Source: an uncultured Oscillospiraceae bacterium (GTDB lineage: Bacteria; Bacillota; Clostridia; Oscillospirales; Oscillospiraceae). From it: DNA of 60,285 nt. Under the pieces are notes generated by a model, which was given only the letters and a program-made list of their open reading frames with translations, ran no database searches and was not told the DNA's origin. Positions within the stretch are counted from its first letter, which is position 1, and every line of letters starts with the position of its first letter. Of the stretch, positions 34,888 through 43,420 are shown piece after piece. The DNA is taken from contig CANQMW010000018.1 of the NCBI GenBank assembly GCA_947625045.1, forward strand, positions 1 to 60,285, read 5' to 3'. Both the position numbers and the translations under genes were made by a program.

Positions 34888-34916
34888 TTGTGGACGGGGC
34901 CGGAACGTGATATACT
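34888..34916 (+). promoter_or_regulatory. Promoter of the foldase lipoprotein gene
   Basis: TTGTGG (34888-34893), 17 bases, TATACT (34911-34916), about 48 bases before the start codon. Confidence 0.65.
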
Positions 34917-34964
34917 GTGCGGCAGGGGCTTTGAGGCCCCTCTACCCACAAAGGAGGTCCCCTT

Positions 34965-36251
34965 ATGAGAACACGTCTCACCGCCGCGCTGCTGTGCCTG
35001 ATCCTGGCTCTGTCCCTGCTGGCCGGCTGCGGCTCCAACAAGATCCAGACCCTGGACGAGCCGGCGGCGGATACCGCCGAGGCCACCGACGCGCCCGAGG
35101 CAGCGGACGCGCCCGAAGAGGCTGCCGACGACAGCCAGCCCGCCGAAGCGGCAGAGCCCACTGAGGAGCCGGAGCCCACGGCTACCCCCGTCCCCGGCCT
35201 GGGGCCCACGGCCTATGAGCCGGACACCGTCGTGGCCTCCTTCAACGGCCAGGACGTGACCTGGCGGGAGTATTACTACTGGCTGAGCTACTATGTGGAC
35301 TACACCGCGTACCTGGCCAGCATGGGCCTGATGCCCTTCAACGGCTGGGACAGCGAGGATGTGGCCCCCGGCAACACCAACGCGGACGTGGTGCGCCTCA
35401 GCGCCTGGTCCAGCATGGCCCAGTATCTCGCCATCGAGGAACTGGCGAAGGAGCTGGACGTGTCCCTGACCCAGGAGGAACAGGACGAGATATCCACTAC
35501 CTTCGAGACCGCCGCGGACAACTACGGCGACGGGGACGGGGAGTGCACCGAAAACGAGCTGACCGCCTTCCAGGGGTATCTGGACACCCTCTTTATGGAC
35601 CGGGCCCTCTTTGAGCGGATGAGCGGGGCGGACGCCCTCTACGGCAAGTGCTCTGAAGCCCTCTACGGGGCCCAGGGCGCGGACTATCCCGACGAGGACG
35701 CCCTGGCCTTCGCCGAAGAGGAGGGCGACCTTCGCTGCAAGCACATCCTGCTCATGACCGTGGACCAGGCCACCAGCGAGCCCCTGCCGGAGGATGAGCA
35801 GACCGCGGCGAAGGAGAAGGCCGACGACCTCTATGAGGAGCTGTCCGCCAAGGCCGACGACCCTGAGGCGCTGGAGGCGCTCTTCGACGAGCTCATGGAG
35901 GAAAATACTGAGGACACGGGTCTCGCCGCCTACCCTGACGGCTACCAGTTCGCCCCCGGGACCATGGTGGCGGAATTTTCGGACACCGCCGCGGCCCTGG
36001 AGGAGTACGGCCTTTCCGAGCCCGTCCAATCCAGCTACGGCTGGCACATCATCCTTCGCCTGCCCCTGGACCTTGACGCGCCCGTCATGCGAAACGGCAC
36101 CTCCGCCGCCACCCTGCGGGCGGACGCCGCGGACCAGGCCATGCTGGATAAGATCAACGAGACCGTCCAGGCCGCCCAGGTGGAATGGAAGGATGACTTC
36201 GAGACCGTGGACATCGCGGAGGTCTTCGGCGAGGCCCTGCCCCAGAGCTGA
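34965..36251 (+). CDS. Secreted SurA/PrsA-like peptidyl-prolyl isomerase lipoprotein
   Basis: The protein has 428 residues. The ATG lies 7 bases after AAAGGAGG. Lipobox LLAGC (Cys21) marks a lipoprotein. An acidic Ala/Glu/Pro linker (about 28-75) is followed by a SurA-N-like helical chaperone region (VVASFNGQDVTWREYYYWLSYY) and a parvulin-like PPIase region (CKHILLMT, then SSYGWHIILRLPL near 360-372). It should help fold secreted proteins outside the membrane. The internal insert between the parvulin motifs is rich in Glu and Asp. Confidence 0.85.
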   Translation: MRTRLTAALLCLILALSLLAGCGSNKIQTLDEPAADTAEATDAPEAADAPEEAADDSQPAEAAEPTEEPEPTATPVPGLGPTAYEPDTVVASFNGQDVTWREYYYWLSYYVDYTAYLASMGLMPFNGWDSEDVAPGNTNADVVRLSAWSSMAQYLAIEELAKELDVSLTQEEQDEISTTFETAADNYGDGDGECTENELTAFQGYLDTLFMDRALFERMSGADALYGKCSEALYGAQGADYPDEDALAFAEEEGDLRCKHILLMTVDQATSEPLPEDEQTAAKEKADDLYEELSAKADDPEALEALFDELMEENTEDTGLAAYPDGYQFAPGTMVAEFSDTAAALEEYGLSEPVQSSYGWHIILRLPLDLDAPVMRNGTSAATLRADAADQAMLDKINETVQAAQVEWKDDFETVDIAEVFGEALPQS

Positions 36252-36268
36252 CCTGACCCCATAGGAAC

Positions 36269-36297
36269 ACCGCCCCGTCCTTGCCGGACGGGGCGGT
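36269..36297. terminator. Hairpin between convergent genes
   Basis: A perfect 12-bp stem accgccccgtcc/ggacggggcggt with a 5-base loop follows the foldase stop codon. Neither side has a long T run, so efficiency is uncertain. Confidence 0.65.
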
Positions 36298-36311
36298 CTC
36301 TATGTCGGTTT

Positions 36312-38135
36312 TCAGTCCTCGGTGGGCATGTCTATGTAGTCCGACAGGAGAATGTTCTGCTCCTTGGCCTCCTCATAGAGCTGGCGGTAGTCGTACTCGA
36401 TGGCGCCGGGCAGGTCCTCCGCCACCCACAGCGAGCCGTTGCCGTGCCACAGCATGTACCCGCCGGGGACGCCGGCGTCGTACACGCCCACGATCTGCCG
36501 CTGGATGTTCAGGGCGTTGTACTCATAGTCCGAATCGTCCCAGGTCTGCATCCAGGTCCGCACGATGGCGGGGCTGGCGCACTCCTGCTGCCGGTCGAAC
36601 ACGTGCAGGCCCCAGTTGTGGAGCATGAGGTACGGCCGCTTATAGGGGATGATCCAGCGGTTGTTTTCCTGATACCGGCCGAAGTGGTCAGGGTAGGGCA
36701 TGCCGCTGATCACATCCACCACGTCGGAGATGGCGGGCCAGTACTGGCCGTAGGTGGACACATAGCTGTTGGCGGTCTCGCCGAACACGTCCGCCGCCAC
36801 ATAGACCCCGTGCTCATGCAGCACGTCGCAGGCGTAGGTCAAAAACCGCTGCACCGCCTGGGCCATGGACTCGCCCAGGGCGTTGCGCTGGTCAAGATAG
36901 GTCTCCTGCTCCAGAATGTAGTCCGGGAAACGGACATAGTCGAACTGTATCTCATTGAGGGCGAAATTGTCCGCCGCCTCCACGGCAAAGCCCACCTTCA
37001 GCTTCCACACGTCCCGGCTGTAGGGGGAGGGCCAGTAGGAGCCGCTCATCTCATAGGGCCTGCCGGTGCCGTCCACGATGGACCACTCGGGCCGGGCCTG
37101 GGCCAGGGGGTCGTCCCGGAAGGTGGTGACGCGGCCGATGACGTAATAGCCCTTGTCCCGCAGGGTCTGCACCACTTCGGCAAAGCCCTCCAGGGTGTTG
37201 TAGGCGTGGTACTCCTCCATGAGGCCGTACTGCTCTATCCAGGGGGACTCATAGGCCATCTCCAGGCCGTCGTTCAGGGTGATCACGAAGGCGTTGATGG
37301 CGGTGCCCTCGGCTATCTCCAAGTAGTCGTCCAGGGTGTCCATGGTGGCGTGGCTCGCGGGCATATACAGGGCGTACACATCCTCAGGCATCACGTTGCC
37401 CTCGTCGGCGAAGTCCCCCTTGGCGTGGGGCCAGTAGTCCAGGTCCTTGGCCTCGCCGCCGCCGTAGTTGTCCACGGTCTCGTGGATATCGTAGCCCGCG
37501 GGGCCTATCCACACGTCCATGGCGGCGCCGTAGTCCAGCACGGCGTATTCAGACTTGATCCACCCGAACTCGTCGCCCATCTTCACGTGGTACATGTTGA
37601 CGGTGCCGTCGGGCTTGAAGTGGTCGTAGCCAACCACCCGCAAAAGCGTGCCCTTCTGCACAAGGCTCCCCAGCTCGATGCCGTCCGGCTCCGTCAGAAG
37701 GTGCACCGGCGTGCGCACATAAAGCTGCGTCTCCTGCATCAGCTCTGACTGGTCGTCGGTGATGTTGACACAGGGGATGTAGCCCAGCTCGCCGCCCACA
37801 TAGGCGTGGTAATATTCCTCGCCGGACTCGGTGACGAAGGGCTCCCAGCTCTCCAGTTCCACCTGGGTGCCCCGGCCGAATTCATCCACCACGGCGAAGC
37901 CCTCGTTATAAAAAGGCGCGGTCAGCTCCCCCTCGCCCACCATGATGAACCCGGTGACGGGGTCGGTGAAGCCGGAGCCCTCGGCGGGGGGCGCCTCCAT
38001 TTCCCGTATGGTATGGAAGTTCAGAAACAGCGTGCTGCACACGGCAAAAATGGCGAGCAGGCCCAGCACCAGCAGCATCTTCTGCCCTGGCTTTAAGTAC
38101 ACCGTCTTTCTTTTTTTTCGGGGAGCACGGGCCAT
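36312..38135 (-). CDS. Membrane-anchored putative glycosidase (DUF4015) with SH3-like region
   Basis: The protein has 607 residues. The ATG at 38135 lies 6 bases after GGAGG. After a basic start (MARAPRKKRKTVYLKPGQK) comes one membrane helix (about 20-40). Next is an SH3-like beta region (about 60-200; QLYVRTPVHLLTEPDG, KGTLLRVVGYDHF), then a TIM-barrel domain of the DUF4015 type (about 255-590). Its signature stretches are ALYMPASHATMD, AFVITLNDGLEMAYES, VIGRVTTFRDDPLA and LNEIQFDYVRFPD. Substrates of this family are not established; cell-wall or capsule glycans are likely. Confidence 0.85.
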   Translation of the reverse strand: MARAPRKKRKTVYLKPGQKMLLVLGLLAIFAVCSTLFLNFHTIREMEAPPAEGSGFTDPVTGFIMVGEGELTAPFYNEGFAVVDEFGRGTQVELESWEPFVTESGEEYYHAYVGGELGYIPCVNITDDQSELMQETQLYVRTPVHLLTEPDGIELGSLVQKGTLLRVVGYDHFKPDGTVNMYHVKMGDEFGWIKSEYAVLDYGAAMDVWIGPAGYDIHETVDNYGGGEAKDLDYWPHAKGDFADEGNVMPEDVYALYMPASHATMDTLDDYLEIAEGTAINAFVITLNDGLEMAYESPWIEQYGLMEEYHAYNTLEGFAEVVQTLRDKGYYVIGRVTTFRDDPLAQARPEWSIVDGTGRPYEMSGSYWPSPYSRDVWKLKVGFAVEAADNFALNEIQFDYVRFPDYILEQETYLDQRNALGESMAQAVQRFLTYACDVLHEHGVYVAADVFGETANSYVSTYGQYWPAISDVVDVISGMPYPDHFGRYQENNRWIIPYKRPYLMLHNWGLHVFDRQQECASPAIVRTWMQTWDDSDYEYNALNIQRQIVGVYDAGVPGGYMLWHGNGSLWVAEDLPGAIEYDYRQLYEEAKEQNILLSDYIDMPTED

Positions 38136-38197
38136 TTTTACGCCTCCTGCGGGTCAAATCCCATAAAATAATATCATAAACGGCCCAAAATAGCAAG

Positions 38198-38221
38198 TAT
38201 GTGGGGGATGTGTCCCACATA
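38198..38221. promoter_or_regulatory. Inverted repeat upstream of the glycosidase gene
   Basis: Perfect 8-bp arms TATGTGGG/CCCACATA with an 8-base centre lie about 65 bases upstream of the start codon at 38135, in an AT-rich gap. It could be an operator. No partner regulator is adjacent. Confidence 0.45.
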
Positions 38222-38306
38222 TTGGGCTAAAATGGGTCAGTATGATACAATACGATGTATAGCAAGTTACATAATGCCCTTTTGAAGAATTTTCCAAAAA
38301 TAAGGA

Positions 38307-38328
38307 CGCTCCCCCTTGCGGGGGAGCG
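38307..38328 (-). terminator. Terminator after the dipicolinate synthase operon
   Basis: A 9-bp stem cgctccccc/gggggagcg with a 4-base loop is followed by TCCTTATTTTT in the minus direction, 12 bases past the dpaB stop codon. Confidence 0.85.
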
Positions 38329-38339
38329 CCGGGGACGGT

Positions 38340-38909
38340 TCAGGCCAGGATAGGCTGTAATTGTTTCCCCTCATACGCCGCCTGCACGGCGGGGACGATC
38401 CGCTCATACCGGCAGCTCAGGCTCATGGGCTTGGCGGCCGGGTCGTCCTGGCCGAAGGGGACGAAATATATGTGCTTGCGGGCCAGGAGCCGGCCTATGT
38501 TCTCCGCGGAGCCGGCCAGGCCGTCGTTGGTGGACACGCCGATGACCACCGGCTTGCCGTTTCTGAGGTGCCCCTTGGCCGCCATGGTGACAGCGGTGTC
38601 GGTGATCCCCCGGGCGAGCTTGCCCAGGGTGTTGCCCGTGCAGGGCACGATGGCCAGCACGTCGATAAGGTTTTTAGGTCCCAACGGCTCCGCCCCGGCG
38701 ATGGACATGACGGGAGCGTGGCCCGTCATCTCTTCCAGCTTTGCCATCCAATCCGCCCCGGCGCCGAAGCGGCTGTCCTTTTGGGCGCTCTCGCTGAAGA
38801 TGGGCAGCACGTCGAACGCTTCGCACAGGTCCGGCAGCACCGCCTCCAGCTTGGAAAAGGAGCAGTAGGAGCCGGTGAGGGCCAGCCCCAGGCGCAGTTT
38901 ACTCTCCAT
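38340..38909 (-). CDS. dpaB: Dipicolinate synthase subunit B
   Basis: The protein has 189 residues. It is a flavoprotein-like subunit that, with DpaA, makes the spore-core compound dipicolinate from a lysine-pathway intermediate. Family motifs are LALTGSYCSFSKLEAVLPDL (residues 9-28), PCTGNTLGKLARGITDTAVTMAAKGHLRNGKPVVIGVSTNDGL and the C-terminal CRYERIVPAV. The start codon lies 11 bases inside dpaA, so the genes are coupled. Together with bofA it points to endospore formation. Confidence 0.93.
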   Translation of the reverse strand: MESKLRLGLALTGSYCSFSKLEAVLPDLCEAFDVLPIFSESAQKDSRFGAGADWMAKLEEMTGHAPVMSIAGAEPLGPKNLIDVLAIVPCTGNTLGKLARGITDTAVTMAAKGHLRNGKPVVIGVSTNDGLAGSAENIGRLLARKHIYFVPFGQDDPAAKPMSLSCRYERIVPAVQAAYEGKQLQPILA

Positions 38910-39516
38910 GGTCTTCTTCCTCCTCGATCACACGATATATGGCCTCCGCCATCACGTCGGCGGCGGCCTTGGGGGCGTACAGCCCCGGCAGGCCCGGGGC
39001 CTTCAGCACCGGCGCGTCCGAGGCCCAGCCCCCCGGCGCGCTGGCCAGGTCCATGCACAGCGCCCCGCCGTAGTCCCCCGCCAACACCGGGGCGGGGACG
39101 GTGTTCACCACCGCGTCGAACGCGGGAGGTATGTGCTCAAAATCCACCGCCCGGCAGCCGTGGAGCCTCGCGGCGGCCCGGGCGGCCTCGTTCCGGGCCG
39201 CCACGGTCACACGGGCCCCCAGTCCGGTGAGCATCCCGGCGAGAAAGGCGCCTACGCGCCCGTAGCCCGCCACCAGTACCTCCATGCCCGCCACGGCCCG
39301 GTTGGACCGGCGCATGAGAAGCTCCAAGGCCCCCTCCGCCGTGAGGGCGGCATTCTCGATGACGTATATCTCGTCCTTATAGTAGGGCACTCCCTCCCGC
39401 CAGGAGGGTGGGGCGATCTTGTGTCCCGCCGTAGGCAGGACGCTGTGGCCGTCCAGCTCCAGGCGGCGCTTTAAGTAGGGGAACCGGGGGTCGGTCCCCA
39501 GCAGGGTAAAGTCCAA
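38899..39516 (-). CDS. dpaA: Dipicolinate synthase subunit A, short form
   Basis: The protein has 205 residues, against about 290-300 in B. subtilis SpoVFA. The start is a TTG at 39516, 7-8 bases after AGAGGTG; an in-frame stop lies three codons upstream, so the short form is not a mis-called start. The Rossmann NAD(P)-binding half is complete (MEVLVAGYGRVGAFLAGMLTGLGARVTVAARN, about 78-109) and ends in KAAADVMAEAIYRVI. The N-terminal substrate domain is reduced to about 70 residues. Function is inferred from the partner gene. Confidence 0.85.
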   Translation of the reverse strand: MDFTLLGTDPRFPYLKRRLELDGHSVLPTAGHKIAPPSWREGVPYYKDEIYVIENAALTAEGALELLMRRSNRAVAGMEVLVAGYGRVGAFLAGMLTGLGARVTVAARNEAARAAARLHGCRAVDFEHIPPAFDAVVNTVPAPVLAGDYGGALCMDLASAPGGWASDAPVLKAPGLPGLYAPKAAADVMAEAIYRVIEEEEDHGE

Positions 39517-39570
39517 ATCACATCACCTCTTGTCATCCTATGCCGGATGGGGTAAAATTGACATATCCTC

Positions 39571-39684
39571 GTCGGAGCACGCAAGCCAGGTCTCCCTTTG
39601 CCGCAAGCGGCAAAGTTCGAGTGGCCCGCGGCTCCTCCTCTTCCCCACGCGACCCGCTTCGCTGGGCTCGCGCGGGGACCCCAT
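39571..39684 (+). repeat. B-type structured interspersed element, copy B3
   Basis: Begins gtcggagcacgcaagccagg. Hairpin 1 is CTTTGCCGC/GCGGCAAAG. Hairpin 2 has arms CCCCACGCGA/TCGCGCGGGG around the CCCGCTTCGCTGGG core, so both arms differ from B1/B2 while pairing is kept. It lies between dpaA and the DUF1015 gene. Confidence 0.8.
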
Positions 39685-39685
39685 T

Positions 39686-39715
39686 AGCTGACAGCCCCCT
39701 CATCTGAGGAGGGCA
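39686..39715. repeat. A-type palindrome, short copy A7
   Basis: gctgacagccccctcatctgagg-agggc is the right-end hairpin of the A family without the left part. It abuts the B3 element. Confidence 0.55.
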
Positions 39716-39733
39716 ATAAGGAAAGGATTTAAA

Positions 39734-40852
39734 ATGAAAGATATTTTCACCCCCGCGGATATCCTCCTGCCCAAAGAGGGCACGGACATGACCAGGTGGG
39801 CCACGGTGGCCTGCGACCAGTTCTCCGCCCGGCCGGAGTATTGGGAGACCATGAGCGAGTATGTGGGCCAGGCCCCCTCCGCTCTGCGGCTCATGTTGCC
39901 GGAGGCGTATCTGAACGCCCCGGATGTGGAAGCGCGCAAGGCGGCCCTGTGCCAAGCCATGGAAGATTATCTGGTGGGGGATGTTTTCCGAAATATTCCC
40001 GATTCTTACATCTATGTGGAGCGGACGCTCCCAAACGGCAAGGTCCGGCGTGGCCTGGTGGGGAAGCTGGACCTGGAGGCCTATGACTGGACGGCGGGGT
40101 CAAAGTCCCCCGTGCGCTCCACGGAGGCCACCGTCCCCGCCCGGCTGCCCACCCGGGCGGCCCTGCGGCGGCAGGCGGCGCTGGAGATGCCCCACATCGT
40201 GCTGTTCATGGACGACGTGGGGGATACGGTGATGCCCCTGGCCGCCGGGGCCGAGGAGCTCCTCTATGACTTCGGCCTCTATGAGGGGGGCGGGCATTTG
40301 AAGGGCTTCCGGGTCCACGGGGACCAGGCCGCCGCGGTGAAAGCGGCCATCGACGCCCTGCCCGGGCCCATCGTGTTCGCCATGGGGGACGGCAACCACT
40401 CCCTGGCCGCCGCCAAAGAGCACTGGGAGGCCCTGAAGGCCGCCGGCGCGGCCATGGACCACCCGGCCCGGTACGCATTAGCGGAGCTTGAAAACCTCCG
40501 GGACGACGCGGTGGAGTTCTACCCCATCCACCGGGTGGTGTTCGGCACCGACGCCGGCGGGTTCGTGGAGACTTTGTCCGGCGGGGACACCGGGGCGCTG
40601 GTGGCCAGGGCCGACGAGCTGGCAAACGCCTATATCGCCGCCCACGGGGGCACGGTGGACTATATCCACGGCGAGGAGGAGGCCCGGGCCCTGGCGGCGA
40701 AGCCGGGCAATGGGGCGTGGCTGCTGCCCGCGCTCAATAAAGCCGAGCTCTTCCCTCACATCGAGACCTGCGGCAACTACCCCAAAAAGAGCTTTTCCGT
40801 GGGCCACAGCCTGGACAAGCGCTGGTATGTGGAGTGCCGGAAAATACGGTGA
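39734..40852 (+). CDS. DUF1015-family protein
   Basis: The protein has 372 residues. The ATG at 39734 follows AGGAAAGG. The family signature is visible: a start in FTPADILLP, then ATVACDQFSARPEYW, GLVGKLDLEAYDW, and the strongly conserved FAMGDGNHSLAAAKEHWE (about 216-233). GNHS-type motifs in this family suggest a phosphohydrolase or kinase-like activity, but the biochemical role is not established. It is followed 70 bases later by a gene with its own promoter. Confidence 0.85.
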   Translation: MKDIFTPADILLPKEGTDMTRWATVACDQFSARPEYWETMSEYVGQAPSALRLMLPEAYLNAPDVEARKAALCQAMEDYLVGDVFRNIPDSYIYVERTLPNGKVRRGLVGKLDLEAYDWTAGSKSPVRSTEATVPARLPTRAALRRQAALEMPHIVLFMDDVGDTVMPLAAGAEELLYDFGLYEGGGHLKGFRVHGDQAAAVKAAIDALPGPIVFAMGDGNHSLAAAKEHWEALKAAGAAMDHPARYALAELENLRDDAVEFYPIHRVVFGTDAGGFVETLSGGDTGALVARADELANAYIAAHGGTVDYIHGEEEARALAAKPGNGAWLLPALNKAELFPHIETCGNYPKKSFSVGHSLDKRWYVECRKIR

Positions 40853-40858
40853 AACCCG

Positions 40859-40887
40859 TTGCGAACGACTTTTGGACATGCTATAAT
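40859..40887 (+). promoter_or_regulatory. Promoter of the YhcH-family gene
   Basis: TTGCGA (40859-40864), 17 bases, perfect TATAAT (40882-40887), about 36 bases before the start codon. Confidence 0.8.
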
Positions 40888-40922
40888 TTACCTATCAACT
40901 TAAACTATAAGGAGGTCCCACC

Positions 40923-41384
40923 ATGATCCTTTCCAAGCTCAACGGCCAGGACGATTTCTCTTACTATCCCGCCGCCATCCAGCGGGCCATCCAGTGGCTC
41001 AAGACCAACGACGTCATGGCCATGGAACCCGGCAAGGTCGAGATCGAGGGCGCCGACATGTACGCCAACATCTCGGACATCACCACCAAGGCGGAGGCCA
41101 AGGCCGAGGCCCACGACAAGTACCTGGACCTGTTCTACTGGCCCGAGGCCGGCGAGCGCATCGGCGTGGCCCCCCGCACCGGCCGGGAGACCATCTCCGA
41201 GGCCCATCCCGAGAAGGACAAGATCAACTACTCCTCCGTGGAGGAGGAGACCGTCCTCACCGTCTATCCCGGCGACTTCATCGTCCTGTTCCCCTGGGAC
41301 ATCCACCGTCCCGGCCTGATCATGGACGGCGAGCCCGCCACCTTCCGCAAGGTGGTCATGAAGATCGCCCTGAAGCTGCTGTAA
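40923..41384 (+). CDS. YhcH/YjgK/YiaL-family protein
   Basis: The protein has 153 residues. The ATG at 40923 follows AAGGAGG. It is a single-domain cupin-like fold also found as the beta subunit of evolved beta-galactosidase (EbgC). The conserved metal-site motif appears as EAHDKYLDLFYW (about 62-73; H, E) and FPWDIHRPGL (about 121-130; D, H). Members are linked to sialic-acid or sugar-acid metabolism, but no sugar operon is present here. It has its own promoter and terminator. Confidence 0.88.
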   Translation: MILSKLNGQDDFSYYPAAIQRAIQWLKTNDVMAMEPGKVEIEGADMYANISDITTKAEAKAEAHDKYLDLFYWPEAGERIGVAPRTGRETISEAHPEKDKINYSSVEEETVLTVYPGDFIVLFPWDIHRPGLIMDGEPATFRKVVMKIALKLL

Positions 41385-41411
41385 ACCGCCAAAAAACCGC
41401 ATTTTGCGACC

Positions 41412-41446
41412 CAGAGGACGTTTTTTCGGAAACGTCCTCTGTTTTT
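41412..41446 (+). terminator. Terminator after the YhcH-family gene
   Basis: A 12-bp stem cagaggacgttt/aaacgtcctctg with a 6-base loop is followed by TTTTTG. Confidence 0.9.
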
Positions 41447-41460
41447 GTTGAAATTGGCAC

Positions 41461-41489
41461 TTGATTTTTCACGTTTCTCGCACTATATT
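41461..41489 (+). promoter_or_regulatory. Promoter of the antiporter gene
   Basis: TTGATT (41461-41466), 17 bases, TATATT (41484-41489). The leader to the start codon at 41567 is about 70 bases and very AT-rich. Confidence 0.65.
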
Positions 41490-41566
41490 AATAACCTGTA
41501 TGTGCAGAGATATAAATTATATATAAGTAAAATTAATTTCAGAAAAGAAATCAGGTAATAATTTCC

Positions 41567-42958
41567 ATGACGACCCTACTCTCCGTATCCGTGGCCATCC
41601 TGGCGGGACTTTTGATGACCCGCATCTCCCGGCTGGCCAAGCTGCCCAACGTGACGGCGTACCTGGTGTCCGGCGTGCTCATAGGCCCCTTCTTCCTGGG
41701 GGCGCTGGGCATCGACTACCTGGGCTTCACCAGCTTCGCCCAGGTGGAGGGGCTGGAGCTGGCCTCCGACATCGCCCTGGGCTTCATCGCCTTCTCCATC
41801 GGCAGTGAGTTCCGCCTGGCGGAGCTGAAGGCCATCGGCAAACAGACCTTCGTGGTGGGCGTGTTCCAGGCCCTGACGGCCACGCTGTTCGTGGATATCG
41901 CCCTCATCATCTTCCACACCCTGCGGCCCGACGTGCTCACTACGGCCCAGGCCATCACCCTGGGCGCCATCGCCACGGCCACCGCCCCGGCGGCCACGCT
42001 GATGGTGGTGCGGCAGTATAAGGCCAAGGGACCGCTCACCAACCTCCTGCTGCCCGTGGTCGCCCTGGACGACGCGGTGGGCCTCATCGTCTTCGCCGTC
42101 TCCTTCGGCGTCGCCAAGACCCTGGTCACCGGCAACATGGACATGGTGTCCATCCTGGTGAACCCCATCCTGGAGATCGTCTGCTCCCTGAGCCTGGGCG
42201 CGCTGATGGGGTGGCTGCTGACCCAGCTGGAAAAGCTCTTCAACTCCAACACCAACCGCCTCAATATGACCATTGCCTTCGTGTTCCTCACGGTGGCGCT
42301 GTCCATGGCGGAGTTCCGCATCGGCCCCGTGACCATCGGGTTCTCCTCCCTTCTGGTATGCATGATGCTGGGCACGGTGTTCTGCAACTGCTGCCCCCTG
42401 TCCGGCGACCTTATGTACCTGGCGGACAAGTGGTCCAGCCCGGTGCTGGCGCTGTTCTTCGTGCTGTGCGGCGCGGAGCTCGATCTGAGCGTGTTCGCCT
42501 CCGGCACCATCGTGCTCATCGGCGTGGTCTACATTCTGGCCCGGTCCGCGGGCAAGTACCTGGGCGCCCGGGCCTCCGCCAAGGCCACCCACTGCTCCCC
42601 GGAGATATGCAAGTACCTGGGCGTCACCCTCCTGCCCCAGGCCGGCGTGGCCCTGGGCATGTGCACCACCGCCATGCAGCTGGGCGAGCAGGGCGCCCTC
42701 ATCCGCAATATCACGCTGTTCGCCGTGCTCATCTATGAGCTGGTTGGCCCGCTGATGACGAAGATGGCCCTGACCGCCGCCGGCGACATCCAGCCCAAGG
42801 GCGAGGAGATCACCACCCGCCGCCAGCGGAAGCTGGCCGTGGCCGCCGCCCAGCCCGACGTGGCCGGGCGCATGGACGCCCTGAAACAAGCCGATGCCCG
42901 AGCCGAGGCCAAGGCCGCGTCCCAGTACAACGACCGGCGCAAGACGAAAGCGTCGTAA
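41567..42958 (+). CDS. Cation/proton antiporter (CPA2, KefB/NapA-like)
   Basis: The protein has 463 residues and about 12-13 membrane helices over residues 1-405. The ion-site region is visible in TLGAIATATAPAATLMVVRQY and VVALDDAVGLIVFAVSFG, where the paired aspartates sit. A hydrophilic, basic, Ala-rich tail (about 410-463; TTRRQRKLAVAAAQPDVAGRMDALKQADARAEAKAASQ) replaces the RCK domain of Kef channels. It is monocistronic and ends at its own terminator. The transported ion (Na+ or K+) cannot be read from sequence. Confidence 0.88.
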   Translation: MTTLLSVSVAILAGLLMTRISRLAKLPNVTAYLVSGVLIGPFFLGALGIDYLGFTSFAQVEGLELASDIALGFIAFSIGSEFRLAELKAIGKQTFVVGVFQALTATLFVDIALIIFHTLRPDVLTTAQAITLGAIATATAPAATLMVVRQYKAKGPLTNLLLPVVALDDAVGLIVFAVSFGVAKTLVTGNMDMVSILVNPILEIVCSLSLGALMGWLLTQLEKLFNSNTNRLNMTIAFVFLTVALSMAEFRIGPVTIGFSSLLVCMMLGTVFCNCCPLSGDLMYLADKWSSPVLALFFVLCGAELDLSVFASGTIVLIGVVYILARSAGKYLGARASAKATHCSPEICKYLGVTLLPQAGVALGMCTTAMQLGEQGALIRNITLFAVLIYELVGPLMTKMALTAAGDIQPKGEEITTRRQRKLAVAAAQPDVAGRMDALKQADARAEAKAASQYNDRRKTKAS

Positions 42959-42970
42959 ACGGAATAAATC

Positions 42971-42996
42971 AAGGGCGCGTTGCAAAACGCGCCCTT
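42971..42996. terminator. Terminator after the antiporter gene
   Basis: An 11-bp stem aagggcgcgtt/aacgcgccctt with a 4-base loop. The T tail is short. Confidence 0.7.
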
Positions 42997-43021
42997 ACCA
43001 TGTTGACGCGAGGTGAGAACT

Positions 43022-43312
43022 ATGCAGATCGGCGACCGTATACGGCAGCTCCGGGATCGGGAGAGCATCAGCCAGTCGGCCCTGGCCGAGGCGCTGGGTG
43101 CCACGCGGGCGGCGGTGAATGCGTGGGAGATGAGCGTCAGCAATCCCAGCATGCAGTCGCTGGTGGAGCTGTCCCGATATTTCCGGGTGTCGGTGGACCA
43201 CCTGCTTGGCCTGGAGGATGCCGACCGCATTTCTCTGGCCGGGCTGACGGCGGAGGAAAAGGCGCTGGTATTGAAAATGATCCGGCACTTTGAGAGTGAG
43301 CATAAACAATAA
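43022..43312 (+). CDS. Small HTH-XRE transcriptional regulator
   Basis: The protein has 96 residues. The ATG at 43022 lies 6 bases after GAGGTG. It begins MQIGDRIRQLRDRESISQSALAEALGATRAAVNAWE, a Cro/CI-type helix-turn-helix of about 60 residues. It continues with YFRVSVDHLLGL and a helical tail of about 25 residues. There is no effector or membrane domain. Targets are unknown. It lies between two terminators, so it is transcribed alone. Confidence 0.88.
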   Translation: MQIGDRIRQLRDRESISQSALAEALGATRAAVNAWEMSVSNPSMQSLVELSRYFRVSVDHLLGLEDADRISLAGLTAEEKALVLKMIRHFESEHKQ

Positions 43313-43330
43313 GGTCTTTAGAAATGATGT

Positions 43331-43359
43331 AAAGCCCGGACCTCACGGTCCGGGCTTTT
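43331..43359 (+). terminator. Terminator after the small XRE gene
   Basis: A 12-bp stem aaagcccggacc/ggtccgggcttt with a TCAC loop, ending in TTTTG. Confidence 0.9.
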
Positions 43360-43420
43360 GCTTTCGACGCGGTCAGGCATAGCGCGGACGGGCCCGACAG
43401 TATCCCGACCCACTTGTTGG

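Noticed and set aside
34811-35209. N-terminal extension of TrkA by 133 residues
   Set aside because: It would overlap the divergent foldase lipoprotein gene; the ATG at 34810 has a good ribosome binding site and begins with the Rossmann motif.
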